DNA of 64,000 bases. Source: Pararhizobium capsulatum DSM 1112. Its GTDB lineage: Bacteria; Pseudomonadota; Alphaproteobacteria; Rhizobiales; Rhizobiaceae. The position numbers and the translations under genes were made by a program. Below the pieces are notes generated by a model. That model made no database searches. It had not been told where the DNA came from and worked only from the letters and a program-made list of their open reading frames with translations. Positions 26,816 to 34,219 of this stretch are shown piece by piece (the first letter of the stretch is position 1; each line of letters begins with the position of its first letter). The DNA is taken from the NCBI RefSeq assembly GCF_030814475.1, contig NZ_JAUSVF010000001.1:2377001-2441000 (forward strand), given 5' to 3'.

Positions 26816-26977
26816 TTAGAGGACGAAGAGACCGATGATGGCTGCGACGGGGACGGGGACGCCGACGACCCAGATCAGAAGTTCGCGAATCATGAATTGC
26901 CGGTAGTCTGAGGCCGCGGTGTCGTTTTGCGTCAGCGGCTTTATGGATTCTTTTCCAACTGTGTGCACACTCTGCAT
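26816..26977 (-). CDS. Small C-terminally anchored membrane protein (53 aa), unknown
   Basis: Read on the minus strand from the ATG at 26975-26977. The N-terminal half is polar (MQSVHTVGKESIKPLTQNDT) and the C-terminal half is one membrane helix (LLIWVVGVPVPVAAIIGLFVL). TGGAGG lies five bases before the ATG, a strong ribosome binding site that supports a real gene. No family recognised. Confidence 0.6.
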   Translation of the reverse strand: MQSVHTVGKESIKPLTQNDTAASDYRQFMIRELLIWVVGVPVPVAAIIGLFVL

Positions 26978-27261
26978 GCCGGCCTCCAGATGTCCGTTCT
27001 GACCAGGGTTTCCTGGCCGCGGAAGGTCGATCCGTTAGAGCATGCCAATGTCGGACTGCATGTGACAGGCATGCAAACTTATCAGGAGCCTGTGCACAAC
27101 GCGTGACGGGCTCGGCGAGTTCATGATGTTTGGTATCAAGTGCTGCGTTTAAGCTCCCCAAACGTCCCAAAGCGGCAATCGTTCCAGGCCGTTTTTTTGA
27201 GGGAGATGGGGCGTCCGAAGTCTCGGTGGAACCAGGGGGTATATCGGGCGTTTCAAGGCTT

Positions 27262-27840
27262 ATGGATGCCATTCTTGCTGATATTTTTCCCGAAACGCAG
27301 ATTTCCTACCCTGTAATGATCGCGCGATTCTGTGGTGCGCTGTTTTTTGGTGCAGTCATCGGGTTTGAGCGGGAAGCGCGCGACAAGGCCGCAGGGTTGA
27401 GGACGCATATGCTTATCAGCCTGGCGGCCTGCTTGTTCGCGGTGATTTCTATTGAAAGCGTTCACATGCCCGGCCTGTCTGACGAGCAGGTTCGAATTGA
27501 TCCCCTGCGTGTTGTCGAGGCGGTAACTGCAGGCGTCGCTTTTCTTGCGGCCGGCACGATCGTGCTTTCAAAAGGCGAGGTTAGGGGGCTGACCACGGGC
27601 GCGGGCATGTGGCTTGCAGGCGCGATCGGGCTCGCGCTTGGGTTCGGCCACTGGCTGATTGCCGCGTTTGCTGTGACGGCCGGTATTGTCGTCCTCTTTC
27701 TTGTGGCGCGTATTCAGCATGCTTGGCGTGTGGCAGATAAACGTCCAGAGCCCCAGCGTCTGAGGCGCCCCAAGAATCAGCTCGTATCCGCGAATAAAAA
27801 AACGGGCCGCCGGCGTTGCACCGTACGGCCCGGCCGGTAG
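27262..27840 (+). CDS. MgtC/SapB-family membrane protein
   Basis: A 192-residue protein with the MgtC N-terminal domain: GALFFGAVIGFEREARDKAAGLRTHMLISLAACLF, with the conserved acidic residues of GFERE, and later AAGTIVLSKGEVRGLTTGAGMW. About five membrane segments. The family is linked to Mg2+ homeostasis and ATP synthase control, but the role of this copy is unknown. The ATG at 27262 follows AAGGCTT. The last 20 residues are encoded by a hairpin that looks like a terminator for the opposite strand, so the natural C-terminus is uncertain. Confidence 0.8.
   Translation: MDAILADIFPETQISYPVMIARFCGALFFGAVIGFEREARDKAAGLRTHMLISLAACLFAVISIESVHMPGLSDEQVRIDPLRVVEAVTAGVAFLAAGTIVLSKGEVRGLTTGAGMWLAGAIGLALGFGHWLIAAFAVTAGIVVLFLVARIQHAWRVADKRPEPQRLRRPKNQLVSANKKTGRRRCTVRPGR
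27796..27832 (-). terminator. Terminator-like hairpin on the minus strand inside the mgtC 3' end
   Basis: On the minus strand CGGGCCG ... CGGCCCG (27826-27832 with 27803-27809) is followed by a run of seven T residues. No minus-strand gene is annotated upstream of it; see findings. Confidence 0.5.
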
Positions 27841-27934
27841 ATGGTCGGACTGGGGGAATTCGCTGCTCCGCAAATGAGCGGCATTGAAAGCAGCGTCTTT
27901 CGACATAAACATGATGCCTGAAGTCCCCATGCGC

Positions 27935-27965
27935 ATTTGACATTGATCGCAGAAAATTTGACATT
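27935..27965. promoter_or_regulatory. Direct repeat upstream of the GlxA-type regulator
   Basis: ATTTGACATT occurs twice, at 27935-27944 and 27956-27965. The 21-bp period is two helical turns, just before the start codon of the AraC-type gene. That is the pattern of a direct-repeat operator for an AraC-family protein, probably autoregulation. Confidence 0.5.
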
Positions 27966-27971
27966 TTCCGC

Positions 27972-28988
27972 ATGTCGTCTTTTACCAGCCCCTCAGAGGC
28001 ACACTATGCCACGCAAGCCTTGGAGGTACTGGTAGTTTTGCTGCCGGAATCTTCTTTGATGTCGATGGCCTGCGTCTTAGATCCGATGCGCGCAGCAAAC
28101 CGGGCGGCCGCTCGGCGGCTCTTCCGGTGGTCCATCAAATCGCCAAGCGGGGAGGCGGCCCTGTTGACGGCAGGCATAGACGTTCCGGTCGAAGGTGCAT
28201 TCACGGGGCAGGAGCGTGGCGATCTGCTGATTGTCATCGGCGGCTTCAATCTGGATAGAAATGCTGGCCGTGGCTTCATTGCCCGGCTACAGACCGCATC
28301 TCGGCGATTTGCATGTGTTGCCGGCATCGAATCCGGGTGCTGGTTGCTGGCCCGCTCTGGCCTCGTGGATGGCAGACCGGCCACGGCCCATTGGGAGGAG
28401 ATCGAGGATTTTACGGCCCGTTTTCCCGACGTGCAGGTCCAGGCCGACCGTTTTGTCGCGCAGGGGAAGTTTTGGACATCCGGAGGTGCTTCGCCAACAT
28501 TCGACATGATGCTGCATCTCATCCGTCAACACTTTGGCGCGGCCGTTGCACTCGATGTCGCCAGCATATTTGTCTACGATGAAATCCATGCGGCAACGGA
28601 TGCCCAGCCGGTCATATCTCTCGGACGAATGCAGCATCAGGCGCCGGATCTGGCCCAGGCCATTCGTCTCATGGAAAAGACGATAGACCGGCCTTTGTCG
28701 CTCGATGTGCTCGCCCGCAAGCTTGGCTACTCGCGGCGAAAACTCGATATGTTGTTTTCTCGCGGGCTGGAGACAAGCCCTGGCCGCTATTATCTGCGCC
28801 TGCGTTTGCAGGCCGCGCAAAGGCTGATTATCGATACGGACCTGGCGGTTAGCGAAATTTCTTTGCGATCAGGATTCGATAGCCTTTCGGCGTTCTCGCG
28901 CAGCTTTCGCGGCCATTACGGGCAAAGTCCATTGAAGCTGCGCCTCACGAAGCAGCGTATTCCGCGGGACGGAAGAGCGGCCTGGTAG
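27972..28988 (+). CDS. GlxA-type AraC-family transcriptional regulator
   Basis: A 338-residue regulator. The N-terminal DJ-1/PfpI-like domain (about 15-190) contains VLVVLLPESSLMSMACVLDP, LLIVIGGFNLDR and the nucleophile-elbow region GIESGCWLLARSGLVDGR. The C-terminal AraC double helix-turn-helix (about 230-330) contains LDVLARKLGYSRRKLDMLFSRGLETSPGRYY and the motif ISLRSGFDSLSAFSRSFRGHYG. Members of this class (GbdR, ArgR, CdhR) activate genes for quaternary-amine or amino acid use. The target here is not evident. Confidence 0.9.
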   Translation: MSSFTSPSEAHYATQALEVLVVLLPESSLMSMACVLDPMRAANRAAARRLFRWSIKSPSGEAALLTAGIDVPVEGAFTGQERGDLLIVIGGFNLDRNAGRGFIARLQTASRRFACVAGIESGCWLLARSGLVDGRPATAHWEEIEDFTARFPDVQVQADRFVAQGKFWTSGGASPTFDMMLHLIRQHFGAAVALDVASIFVYDEIHAATDAQPVISLGRMQHQAPDLAQAIRLMEKTIDRPLSLDVLARKLGYSRRKLDMLFSRGLETSPGRYYLRLRLQAAQRLIIDTDLAVSEISLRSGFDSLSAFSRSFRGHYGQSPLKLRLTKQRIPRDGRAAW

Positions 28989-29023
28989 CAACCGTCGCGC
29001 AATTCAGATGGATCTTCAGCGGA

Positions 29024-29284
29024 TCAATGAACGATCGGATCGTCGCCGTCGAAGAATGAGCGAATCCCATCCCGGGCGACGGTTGCGAGGAATTCGTCGA
29101 ACGCTTCACGATCCGTCGCAAAGGGCTCTTCCCACGTCGTGACGTCATCCTCTTCGGTCACGACTTCCAGTACCCAGTCGTTCTGGCTTCCGGCAGGGCG
29201 GTATATATCGACGAGCACCGTGACGCCGTCTTCGGCAAATTCGCCGGCAAGTTCAGAATGCTCCAGTTTTTGCTTCTTAGCCAT
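29024..29284 (-). CDS. Small acidic hypothetical protein (86 aa)
   Basis: An 86-residue soluble, strongly acidic protein (VVTEEDDVTTWEEPFATDREAFDEFLATV). No signal peptide, membrane segment or cysteine. I cannot assign a family with confidence. It is convergent with the GlxA-type gene and is the last gene before the tRNA-like remnant that marks the edge of the accessory region. Confidence 0.65.
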   Translation of the reverse strand: MAKKQKLEHSELAGEFAEDGVTVLVDIYRPAGSQNDWVLEVVTEEDDVTTWEEPFATDREAFDEFLATVARDGIRSFFDGDDPIVH

Positions 29285-29340
29285 TCATGACCCCCTGGCG
29301 CAGACGGACGTGGCCCAACTCTGCTATGTGTTTGATTGTG

Positions 29341-29393
29341 TGGGGAGCGCGGCGGGGCCCGAACCCACGACCTACTGGTTGAGAGTCAGGGCA
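29341..29393 (-). pseudogene. tRNA 3'-half remnant (Lys-like), possible attachment-site scar
   Basis: On the minus strand the text CTGACTCTCAACCAGTAGGTC, with GTGGGTTCGGGCCCCGC after it, reproduces an anticodon arm, a variable loop and a T-arm with 5-bp stem, ending in CTCCCCA. The closest recalled model is tRNA-Lys(CTT). The D-arm and 5' acceptor strand are missing and the anticodon stem has mismatches, so it cannot be functional. Tyrosine integrases use 3' halves of tRNA genes as att sites, so this may mark an old insertion boundary. Confidence 0.55.
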
Positions 29394-29404
29394 GTTAACC
29401 CCTA

Positions 29405-29935
29405 AGTCTCTGTCTTCGTTTCTTTATTTCCGCTGCGATAAGCACTGTTCTTAAAACGGTGTGTGTGATTTAGGCGAGATTTGATGACCCGTCAATAAGT
29501 GCGAGTTCAAAGCCTTAAAGACTATAACCTGCGGTTATGCAGGGCGAAACGATGTGAAAGCAATTTTCGCTTGGCAGGATATATGTGCGTGTAAACTGAA
29601 CGCTATCCCTCGAAGAGAGATTAAGAATGTTCTCCGACAAGAACTGATTAACTGGCGGACAGGTCAAATTCATCCTCGTGGGCAGGGGCAGCAGCGCTTG
29701 CAGTGATTTCGGGAGGCAGGGCGAATTCACAAGGAAGAGGCGGGCAGAGATTTAGTCAAGTAGAAAACGGTCTTGAATTAATGTCTGACAAGCTAAACTA
29801 CTTCTATCTGGCAAACGAGTGTAATCAATTGAACGGTAATGACTGTGGTGCGCTAGTCGCAGGGAATGCCTCGGTACCAACAGCCCTTTTTTGAAACCCG
29901 ATCTGGCTTTTCCTTCTAATCGACGGTGACCCTCT
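29405..29935. other. A+T-rich stretch without a recognisable gene
   Basis: About 530 bases, markedly richer in A+T than the core region to the left. Short open frames exist (one at 29703-29894), but none has an initiation site or family resemblance. No integrase gene remains. Confidence 0.5.
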
Positions 29936-31189
29936 CTAGGGAAGGTCAGCCGCCATTTTCCTCAAGGCTTGCAGGGAGAGCTCTTCTGCGGCGCTGAGAA
30001 GCTTGGCAACGGGCTTTTTCGGCTGCAGATGATTGGTGAAGTAGCAGGAGATGACGGGAGGTTTCTTGTCGTAGCTCTCGCGGAGTGTCGGCATTTTCAT
30101 GGACTTGATCACCTGTCTCCTGAATGTAACGGCATCGCTTTGGCAGAACCCGTTGCGTCCGTTCAGGAAATCTTCGACCGTCGTTGTCGGGTCGTTGGAG
30201 AAGTGAATGACGTCGGCCTTTTCGCTGAGCGTGATCATCAGGTCATGCAGCGGCCTGTTTTGAAGTTCGGGATCGTCGTAGAACAGGGCTGCGATCAAAA
30301 GGGTGACACAGGAGTTCAGAATATAGTGGGTACCGGTGCTCAGAGGTGAGCCCTTGTCGTTGCTCTTTTTGACCAGGCTCGCCACGGCGATGAGATGGTG
30401 AAGCCTTTCTGGTGAAAGGTTCTGGAACTCCAGGACGTTCCTGACATGCCAGAAGGGCCGTCCTTCTTTCTCGGCGTCCCAACCGAAAGCCTTCTCGGAA
30501 TTCACTGCGTAGGTGCTTTCGGGTTCGTACTCGCCGCCAAGCGTCATGTCCTCAGGGCCGATAGCTGTGCCGCCGTGGAACCGCTGGAAGGTCGTGTCGG
30601 GTGCGGGCATCCTCTTGAAGTTTTTAGTGACGTCGCCGTACAAATCGGCGAGTAGCTGCTCGTCCTTGTTTGCGGTCTCGATCGAGTACAGGTTCCAGAC
30701 GCCCTCAAGAAAGTACCTCTTGCCGTCATCCGTAATGATGATGAGGGGCCAATGCCATTCGGTCAGCGAGCCATCGCGTCTTCTCGTTTTCAACTCCTCG
30801 ATAAAATAACCCCTGCCACCAGTGGGAAGGGGGATGTTCTTCGCTTCCTCGATGTCGGCTCTCGTCAAGACCGGAGATTTGGCGAGAAGATTGTCGAAGA
30901 TGTCCTTGTAGGCGAGAGACGACTGCCAGGGAATTGAGGCGCTGGTGCCGGGCTCGTCGGGGCCTAGACGGCCCAGGATCTTCGCAGTCAGCTCCTGTTT
31001 CTCCTTGAGCTGCTGATCTTTGGCAAGGCAATCGGCGAGGAGTGGAAGGCCAGGAACCTTGCTTGCCAGAAGCTCCATGCGGTCCTCGATATCGTCTTCG
31101 GGAATGGCCTCCAATTCACGCGTAAGCGCGCAGGCGACCCCACGTAGCGGGGGGGGGGCGTAAAATGGCTCATTTTCGGCATGAATCAT
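29936..31189 (-). CDS. Unrecognised protein, 5' end replaced by an IS66 remnant
   Basis: An open frame of 417 codons. From residue about 24 on it is a soluble protein of mixed composition (RELEAIPEDDIEDRMELLAS, LPTGGRGYFIEELKTRRRDG, FHGGTAIGPEDMTLGGEYEP, FLNGRNGFCQSDAVTFRRQV). No signal, membrane segment or nucleotide motif is visible and I recognise no domain. The first 23 residues (MIHAENEPFYAPPPLRG) are translated from the terminal region of an IS66-type element starting at 31122, across a run of ten cytosines on this strand. The native N-terminus has therefore been lost, and the gene is probably a fragment or a fortuitous fusion. Confidence 0.5.
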   Translation of the reverse strand: MIHAENEPFYAPPPLRGVACALTRELEAIPEDDIEDRMELLASKVPGLPLLADCLAKDQQLKEKQELTAKILGRLGPDEPGTSASIPWQSSLAYKDIFDNLLAKSPVLTRADIEEAKNIPLPTGGRGYFIEELKTRRRDGSLTEWHWPLIIITDDGKRYFLEGVWNLYSIETANKDEQLLADLYGDVTKNFKRMPAPDTTFQRFHGGTAIGPEDMTLGGEYEPESTYAVNSEKAFGWDAEKEGRPFWHVRNVLEFQNLSPERLHHLIAVASLVKKSNDKGSPLSTGTHYILNSCVTLLIAALFYDDPELQNRPLHDLMITLSEKADVIHFSNDPTTTVEDFLNGRNGFCQSDAVTFRRQVIKSMKMPTLRESYDKKPPVISCYFTNHLQPKKPVAKLLSAAEELSLQALRKMAADLP

Positions 31190-31381
31190 GCGGAGAATCC
31201 TATGAGCGACAGTGTGAATCAGGCTCGTGCCTTTGAGGTTTTGACAGCAACACCGGTACGGTCGAGACGTAAGCCGCGCGATTGGCCGGATGACGAGAAG
31301 GCGCGGCTGATTGCCGAGACGTTTCTGCCGGGGGCGAATGTCTCGGCTATCGCACGCGCTGCAGGACCAATGCCGACTTGA
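31122..31381 (+). mobile_element. IS66-family insertion sequence remnant
   Basis: Begins with GTAAGCGCGCAGGCG, the terminal GTAAGCG of IS66 elements, followed by a leader with a G10 tract (31149-31158). The start of the accessory transposase gene tnpA is at 31202: MSDSVNQARAFEVLTATPVR, then the basic helix-turn-helix start DWPDDEKARLIAETFLPGAN. The reading frame breaks after ARAAG and the rest of the element (tnpB, tnpC, right end) is absent. It inserted at the 5' end of the unrecognised gene to its left. Confidence 0.72.
31202..31381 (+). pseudogene. Truncated IS66 tnpA
   Basis: About 55 residues of the accessory protein TnpA (normal length about 130-150) survive. They end at ISAIARAAG-like text, followed by an out-of-context PMPT and a stop, which marks a deletion junction near 31366. 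Confidence 0.7.
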
Positions 31382-31396
31382 GGCTCACTAGTCATC

Positions 31397-31424
31397 TTGA
31401 CAACAAGTTTAAATCCGTTATTCT
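31397..31424 (+). promoter_or_regulatory. Promoter of the first ars operon
   Basis: TTGACA (31397-31402), 16-base spacer, TATTCT (31419-31424). The -10 box ends six bases before the arsR ATG, so the transcript would be leaderless or nearly so. ATCC-GTTATTCT-GGAT (31414-31429) overlaps the -10 box and is a candidate ArsR site. Confidence 0.6.
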
Positions 31425-31430
31425 GGATAT

Positions 31431-31790
31431 ATGGATGAGACTAATACGATCGCCGCGCTTGCGGCCTTGGCGCAGCCGACCCGGCTCCAGACCTTCCGGC
31501 TCCTCGTGGAGCGGGAACCCGAGGGTGTTGCAGCCGGGGAGCTGGCCCGTCTGATCGGCGTACCCCAGAACACAATGTCCGCTCACCTTTCAATCCTGGC
31601 CACCGCCGGGCTCATTTCGGGAGAGCGCCAAAGCCGCTCCATCATTTACCGGGCTGATCTCGATCATTTTCGTCAAGTTACCCTCTACCTCCTTCAGGAC
31701 TGCTGTGGCGGCAACGCCGAACTTTGCGCTCCGTTGATCAAGGAATTGACCCCGTGCTGCCCTCCCAAGGAGGCTTCCCACTTAACCTGA
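31431..31790 (+). CDS. arsR: ArsR-family As(III)-responsive repressor
   Basis: A 119-residue winged-helix repressor. The HTH is ELARLIGVPQNTMSAHLSILATAGLI (residues about 38-63). The C-terminal cysteines QDCCGGNAELC (about 90-100) and TPCC (about 107-110) are placed as in rhizobial and acidithiobacillar ArsR proteins, which sense arsenite at the C-terminus, rather than the CxC of E. coli ArsR. It is the first gene of arsR-arsC-aqpS-arsC-arsH. There is no Shine-Dalgarno sequence upstream. Confidence 0.92.
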   Translation: MDETNTIAALAALAQPTRLQTFRLLVEREPEGVAAGELARLIGVPQNTMSAHLSILATAGLISGERQSRSIIYRADLDHFRQVTLYLLQDCCGGNAELCAPLIKELTPCCPPKEASHLT

Positions 31791-31810
31791 GTCAACCGTC
31801 GAGAACCAAG

Positions 31811-32320
31811 ATGACAGATCAAATCTACAACGTGCTGTTCCTGTGCACGGGCAATTCCGCACGATCCATCATCGCCGAGGCTATCCTGAACAGGGTGGGC
31901 CGCGGCAAGTTCAAAGCCTACTCCGCCGGGTCGCATCCCAAAGGAGAGGTTCATCCATTTACGCTCCAGCTTCTGAAGGGCTTGAACTACGACACGAGCT
32001 TCGCCCGCTCGAAGAACTGGGACGAATTCGCTGCACCCGGCGCGCCGCGGATGGATTTCGTTTTCACTGTCTGCGACAGCGCGGCCGCTGAGGCCTGTCC
32101 TGTTTGGCCCGGTCAACCGATGACTGCCCATTGGGGTCTACCCGATCCGGCGGCGGCGGAGGGTACGGAAACTGAGCGGCACCTGGCGTTCGACGATGCC
32201 TATCGAATGCTCAACAACCGCATCTCGATTTTCGTCAACCTGCCGATGTCCTCCATCGATAAGCTTGCGCTCCAGACACACCTCCATGAGATCGGCCGCA
32301 ACCCGACTAAGGCAGGCTGA
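31811..32320 (+). CDS. arsC: Arsenate reductase, low-molecular-weight phosphatase type
   Basis: A 169-residue cytosolic reductase of As(V) to As(III). The P-loop CTGNSAR (CX5R, residues 12-18) is the hallmark of the LMW tyrosine-phosphatase fold. Further cysteines are in FTVCDSAAAEACPVWPGQP (about 87-96), which may serve the disulfide cascade. It differs in fold from the second reductase at 33021, so the operon encodes both arsenate reductase classes. It starts 20 bases after arsR. Confidence 0.9.
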   Translation: MTDQIYNVLFLCTGNSARSIIAEAILNRVGRGKFKAYSAGSHPKGEVHPFTLQLLKGLNYDTSFARSKNWDEFAAPGAPRMDFVFTVCDSAAAEACPVWPGQPMTAHWGLPDPAAAEGTETERHLAFDDAYRMLNNRISIFVNLPMSSIDKLALQTHLHEIGRNPTKAG

Positions 32321-32325
32321 CGGTG

Positions 32326-33024
32326 ATGTTCGATATCCGCCGACGCCTCGTCGCCGAGGCGCTGGGCACCGCTGTTCTGGTCACCACTGTCGTGGGGTCT
32401 GGAATAATGGGCGACAGGCTCTCGGACGACACTGCGATCTCGCTCCTCGGCAACACCATTCCGACCGGCGCGATCCTTGTCGTTCTCATCACGATCCTCG
32501 GCCCGCTCTCCGGCGCACACTTCAACCCGGTCGTAACACTGGTCTTTGCGCTGCGCCGGGAGATCACTGCTTCGGGTTCCATCGGATACGTCTTTGCCCA
32601 GATCGGGGGAGGCGTCCTTGGAACATGGATCGCTCATCTCATGTTCGACCTTCCGGTCCTCCAATTGTCCGAAACGGTCCGGAGTGGCATGTCGCAATGG
32701 ACGGCCGAAGCCGTCGCTACTTTCGGCCTTGTCTTCACGATTCTTGCGGGCGTTCGCTTCCGCGGAGATGCCGTGCCATGGCTTGTCGGCCTCTATATAA
32801 CGGCAGCCTATTGGTTCACGTCATCGACCTCGTTCGCCAACCCAGCGGTTGCGATAGCCCGCTCGCTGACGAACACCTTCTCGGGCATCCGGCCGATCGA
32901 CGTGCCGGGCTTTGCCGCAGCGGAGGTGGTGGGCGCTCTATTGGCGCTCGCGCTGACCGGATGGTTGCTCGCCGACCAGTCTCTCCCTTCCAAAATCCAG
33001 ATCAATCCCAAAGGTGCCGAATGA
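32326..33024 (+). CDS. aqpS: AqpS-like aquaglyceroporin (MIP family)
   Basis: A 232-residue channel with six membrane segments. The two half-helix motifs are modified: HFNPVVT (about 65-71) and FANPAVA (about 168-174). In Sinorhizobium an ars-operon aquaglyceroporin lets arsenite flow out after reduction of arsenate, replacing an active pump. The operon context here is the same. The ATG at 32326 is preceded by an in-frame GTG at 32323; either may be used. Its stop overlaps the next start (ATGA). Confidence 0.88.
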   Translation: MFDIRRRLVAEALGTAVLVTTVVGSGIMGDRLSDDTAISLLGNTIPTGAILVVLITILGPLSGAHFNPVVTLVFALRREITASGSIGYVFAQIGGGVLGTWIAHLMFDLPVLQLSETVRSGMSQWTAEAVATFGLVFTILAGVRFRGDAVPWLVGLYITAAYWFTSSTSFANPAVAIARSLTNTFSGIRPIDVPGFAAAEVVGALLALALTGWLLADQSLPSKIQINPKGAE

Positions 33025-33452
33025 CCTTTCCAGTCACGATCTACCACAACCCCGCATGCGGGACGTCACGCAACACGCTCGAGCTTATCCGCCACGGCGG
33101 GATCCAGCCGACCGTTATTGAATATCTTTCACACCCGCCCACTCGCGAGAAGCTGGTCACCATGATCGCTGACGCGGGCCTGACCGTCCGGCAGGCGATC
33201 CGCGAAAAGGGCACGCCTTACGCCGAACTCGGCCTCGCCGACCCTTCGCTGACCGACGACCAGCTTCTCGACGCGATGCTCGCTCATCCCATACTGATCA
33301 ACCGTCCCTTTGTGGTCACCCCCATGGGAACGCGAATGTCCCGGCCGTCCGAAGTCGTTCTCGACATCCTGCCCGACGACATCTTCCATGGCCCGTTCAC
33401 GAAAGAAGACGGCGAACGTCTTCTTGACGAGGAGGGCAAGCGCATTGACTGA
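33021..33452 (+). CDS. arsC: Glutaredoxin-dependent arsenate reductase ArsC
   Basis: A 143-residue enzyme of the ArsC/Spx thioredoxin-like fold. The catalytic Cys is in [13 protein letters not shown] (Cys13 by my count). The arginines that bind arsenate in this family are represented by [19 protein letters not shown]. This is the E. coli plasmid R773 type, unrelated to the LMW-phosphatase type earlier in the operon. ATG overlaps the aqpS stop. A long in-frame extension upstream is merely antisense-free readthrough of the neighbouring gene. Confidence 0.93.
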   Translation: MTFPVTIYHNPACGTSRNTLELIRHGGIQPTVIEYLSHPPTREKLVTMIADAGLTVRQAIREKGTPYAELGLADPSLTDDQLLDAMLAHPILINRPFVVTPMGTRMSRPSEVVLDILPDDIFHGPFTKEDGERLLDEEGKRID

Positions 33453-34155
33453 TCTCCCGGCGGCCGACGGACGCCATCTGCGCGCGCTCGATCTCGAAGC
33501 TTTGCGTCCGGCATTCTCCACCCATCCGCCTCGCATCCTGATACTCCACGGCTCGCTACGGCAGGTTTCTTACAGCCGTCTCCTTGCGCAGGAAGCGGGA
33601 CGGCTTCTCGAACGTTTCGGGGCCGAGGTCCGGTTCTTTGATCCCTCCGGCTTGCCGCTCCCCGACGACGCGCCCGCGAGCCATCCCAAGGTCCAGGAAC
33701 TCCGCCAGCTCTCCGAGTGGTCGGAGGGGCAGGTGTGGGTCAGCCCAGAGCGGCACGGGGCGATCACCGGAATCATGAAAGCGCAGATCGACTGGATACC
33801 GCTTTCCATCGGCGCGGTCCGACCGACGCAGGGCAAGACTCTCGCCCTAATGCAGGTATCTGGCGGCTCGCAGTCATTCAACGCGTTGAACACCATGCGG
33901 CTGCTCGGGCGCTGGATGCGGATGATCACGATCCCAAACCAGAGTTCGGTCGCCAAGGCATTCCAGGAGTTCGATGCCGACGGCCGGATGAAGCCGTCAT
34001 CGTACTATGATCGAGTCGTCGATGTCTGCGAGGAACTGATGAAGTTCACGCTGCTGACACGCGACGCCTCGTCCTATCTGACGGACCGCTACAGCGAACG
34101 CAAGGAGGAGGCGGTCAAGTTGGAAGCGCGCGTCAACCTCACGTCGGCGGTGTGA
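33445..34155 (+). CDS. arsH: ArsH, NADPH-dependent FMN reductase of organoarsenical resistance
   Basis: A 236-residue flavodoxin-like protein. Motifs: [22 protein letters not shown] (FMN phosphate loop, residues about 30-50), [20 protein letters not shown] (about 99-118) and [20 protein letters not shown]. ArsH oxidises trivalent methylarsenicals to less toxic pentavalent forms. The start is taken as the TTG at 33445, which overlaps the arsC end by eight bases and has GAGGAGGG in front. Family alignment supports this over the far-upstream in-frame start. Confidence 0.9.
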   Translation: MTDLPAADGRHLRALDLEALRPAFSTHPPRILILHGSLRQVSYSRLLAQEAGRLLERFGAEVRFFDPSGLPLPDDAPASHPKVQELRQLSEWSEGQVWVSPERHGAITGIMKAQIDWIPLSIGAVRPTQGKTLALMQVSGGSQSFNALNTMRLLGRWMRMITIPNQSSVAKAFQEFDADGRMKPSSYYDRVVDVCEELMKFTLLTRDASSYLTDRYSERKEEAVKLEARVNLTSAV

Positions 34156-34156
34156 T

Positions 34157-34182
34157 GCTATTTCGGTAACTGTCGAAATAGC
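34157..34182. promoter_or_regulatory. Perfect 9-bp inverted repeat ahead of the second ars operon
   Basis: GCTATTTCG-N8-CGAAATAGC lies between arsH and arsR2, immediately upstream of a -35 box. No T run follows, so an operator is more likely than a terminator. Confidence 0.55.
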
Positions 34183-34184
34183 AA

Positions 34185-34212
34185 TTGACGACGCGGCCCC
34201 TCGAAGTTATCT
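34185..34212 (+). promoter_or_regulatory. Promoter of the second ars operon
   Basis: TTGACG (34185-34190), 16-base spacer, TTATCT (34207-34212). The start codon of arsR2 is only seven bases further, so this transcript too would be leaderless. Confidence 0.55.
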
Positions 34213-34219
34213 TATTTCC

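Noticed and set aside
29703..29894. Short plus-strand frame in the A+T-rich stretch
   Set aside because: No ribosome binding site, family resemblance or membrane pattern.
32196..33020. N-terminal extension of the glutaredoxin-type ArsC by over 270 codons
   Set aside because: It is an open frame running through aqpS in a different frame. The ATG at 33021 matches the family start and overlaps the aqpS stop in the usual ATGA fashion.
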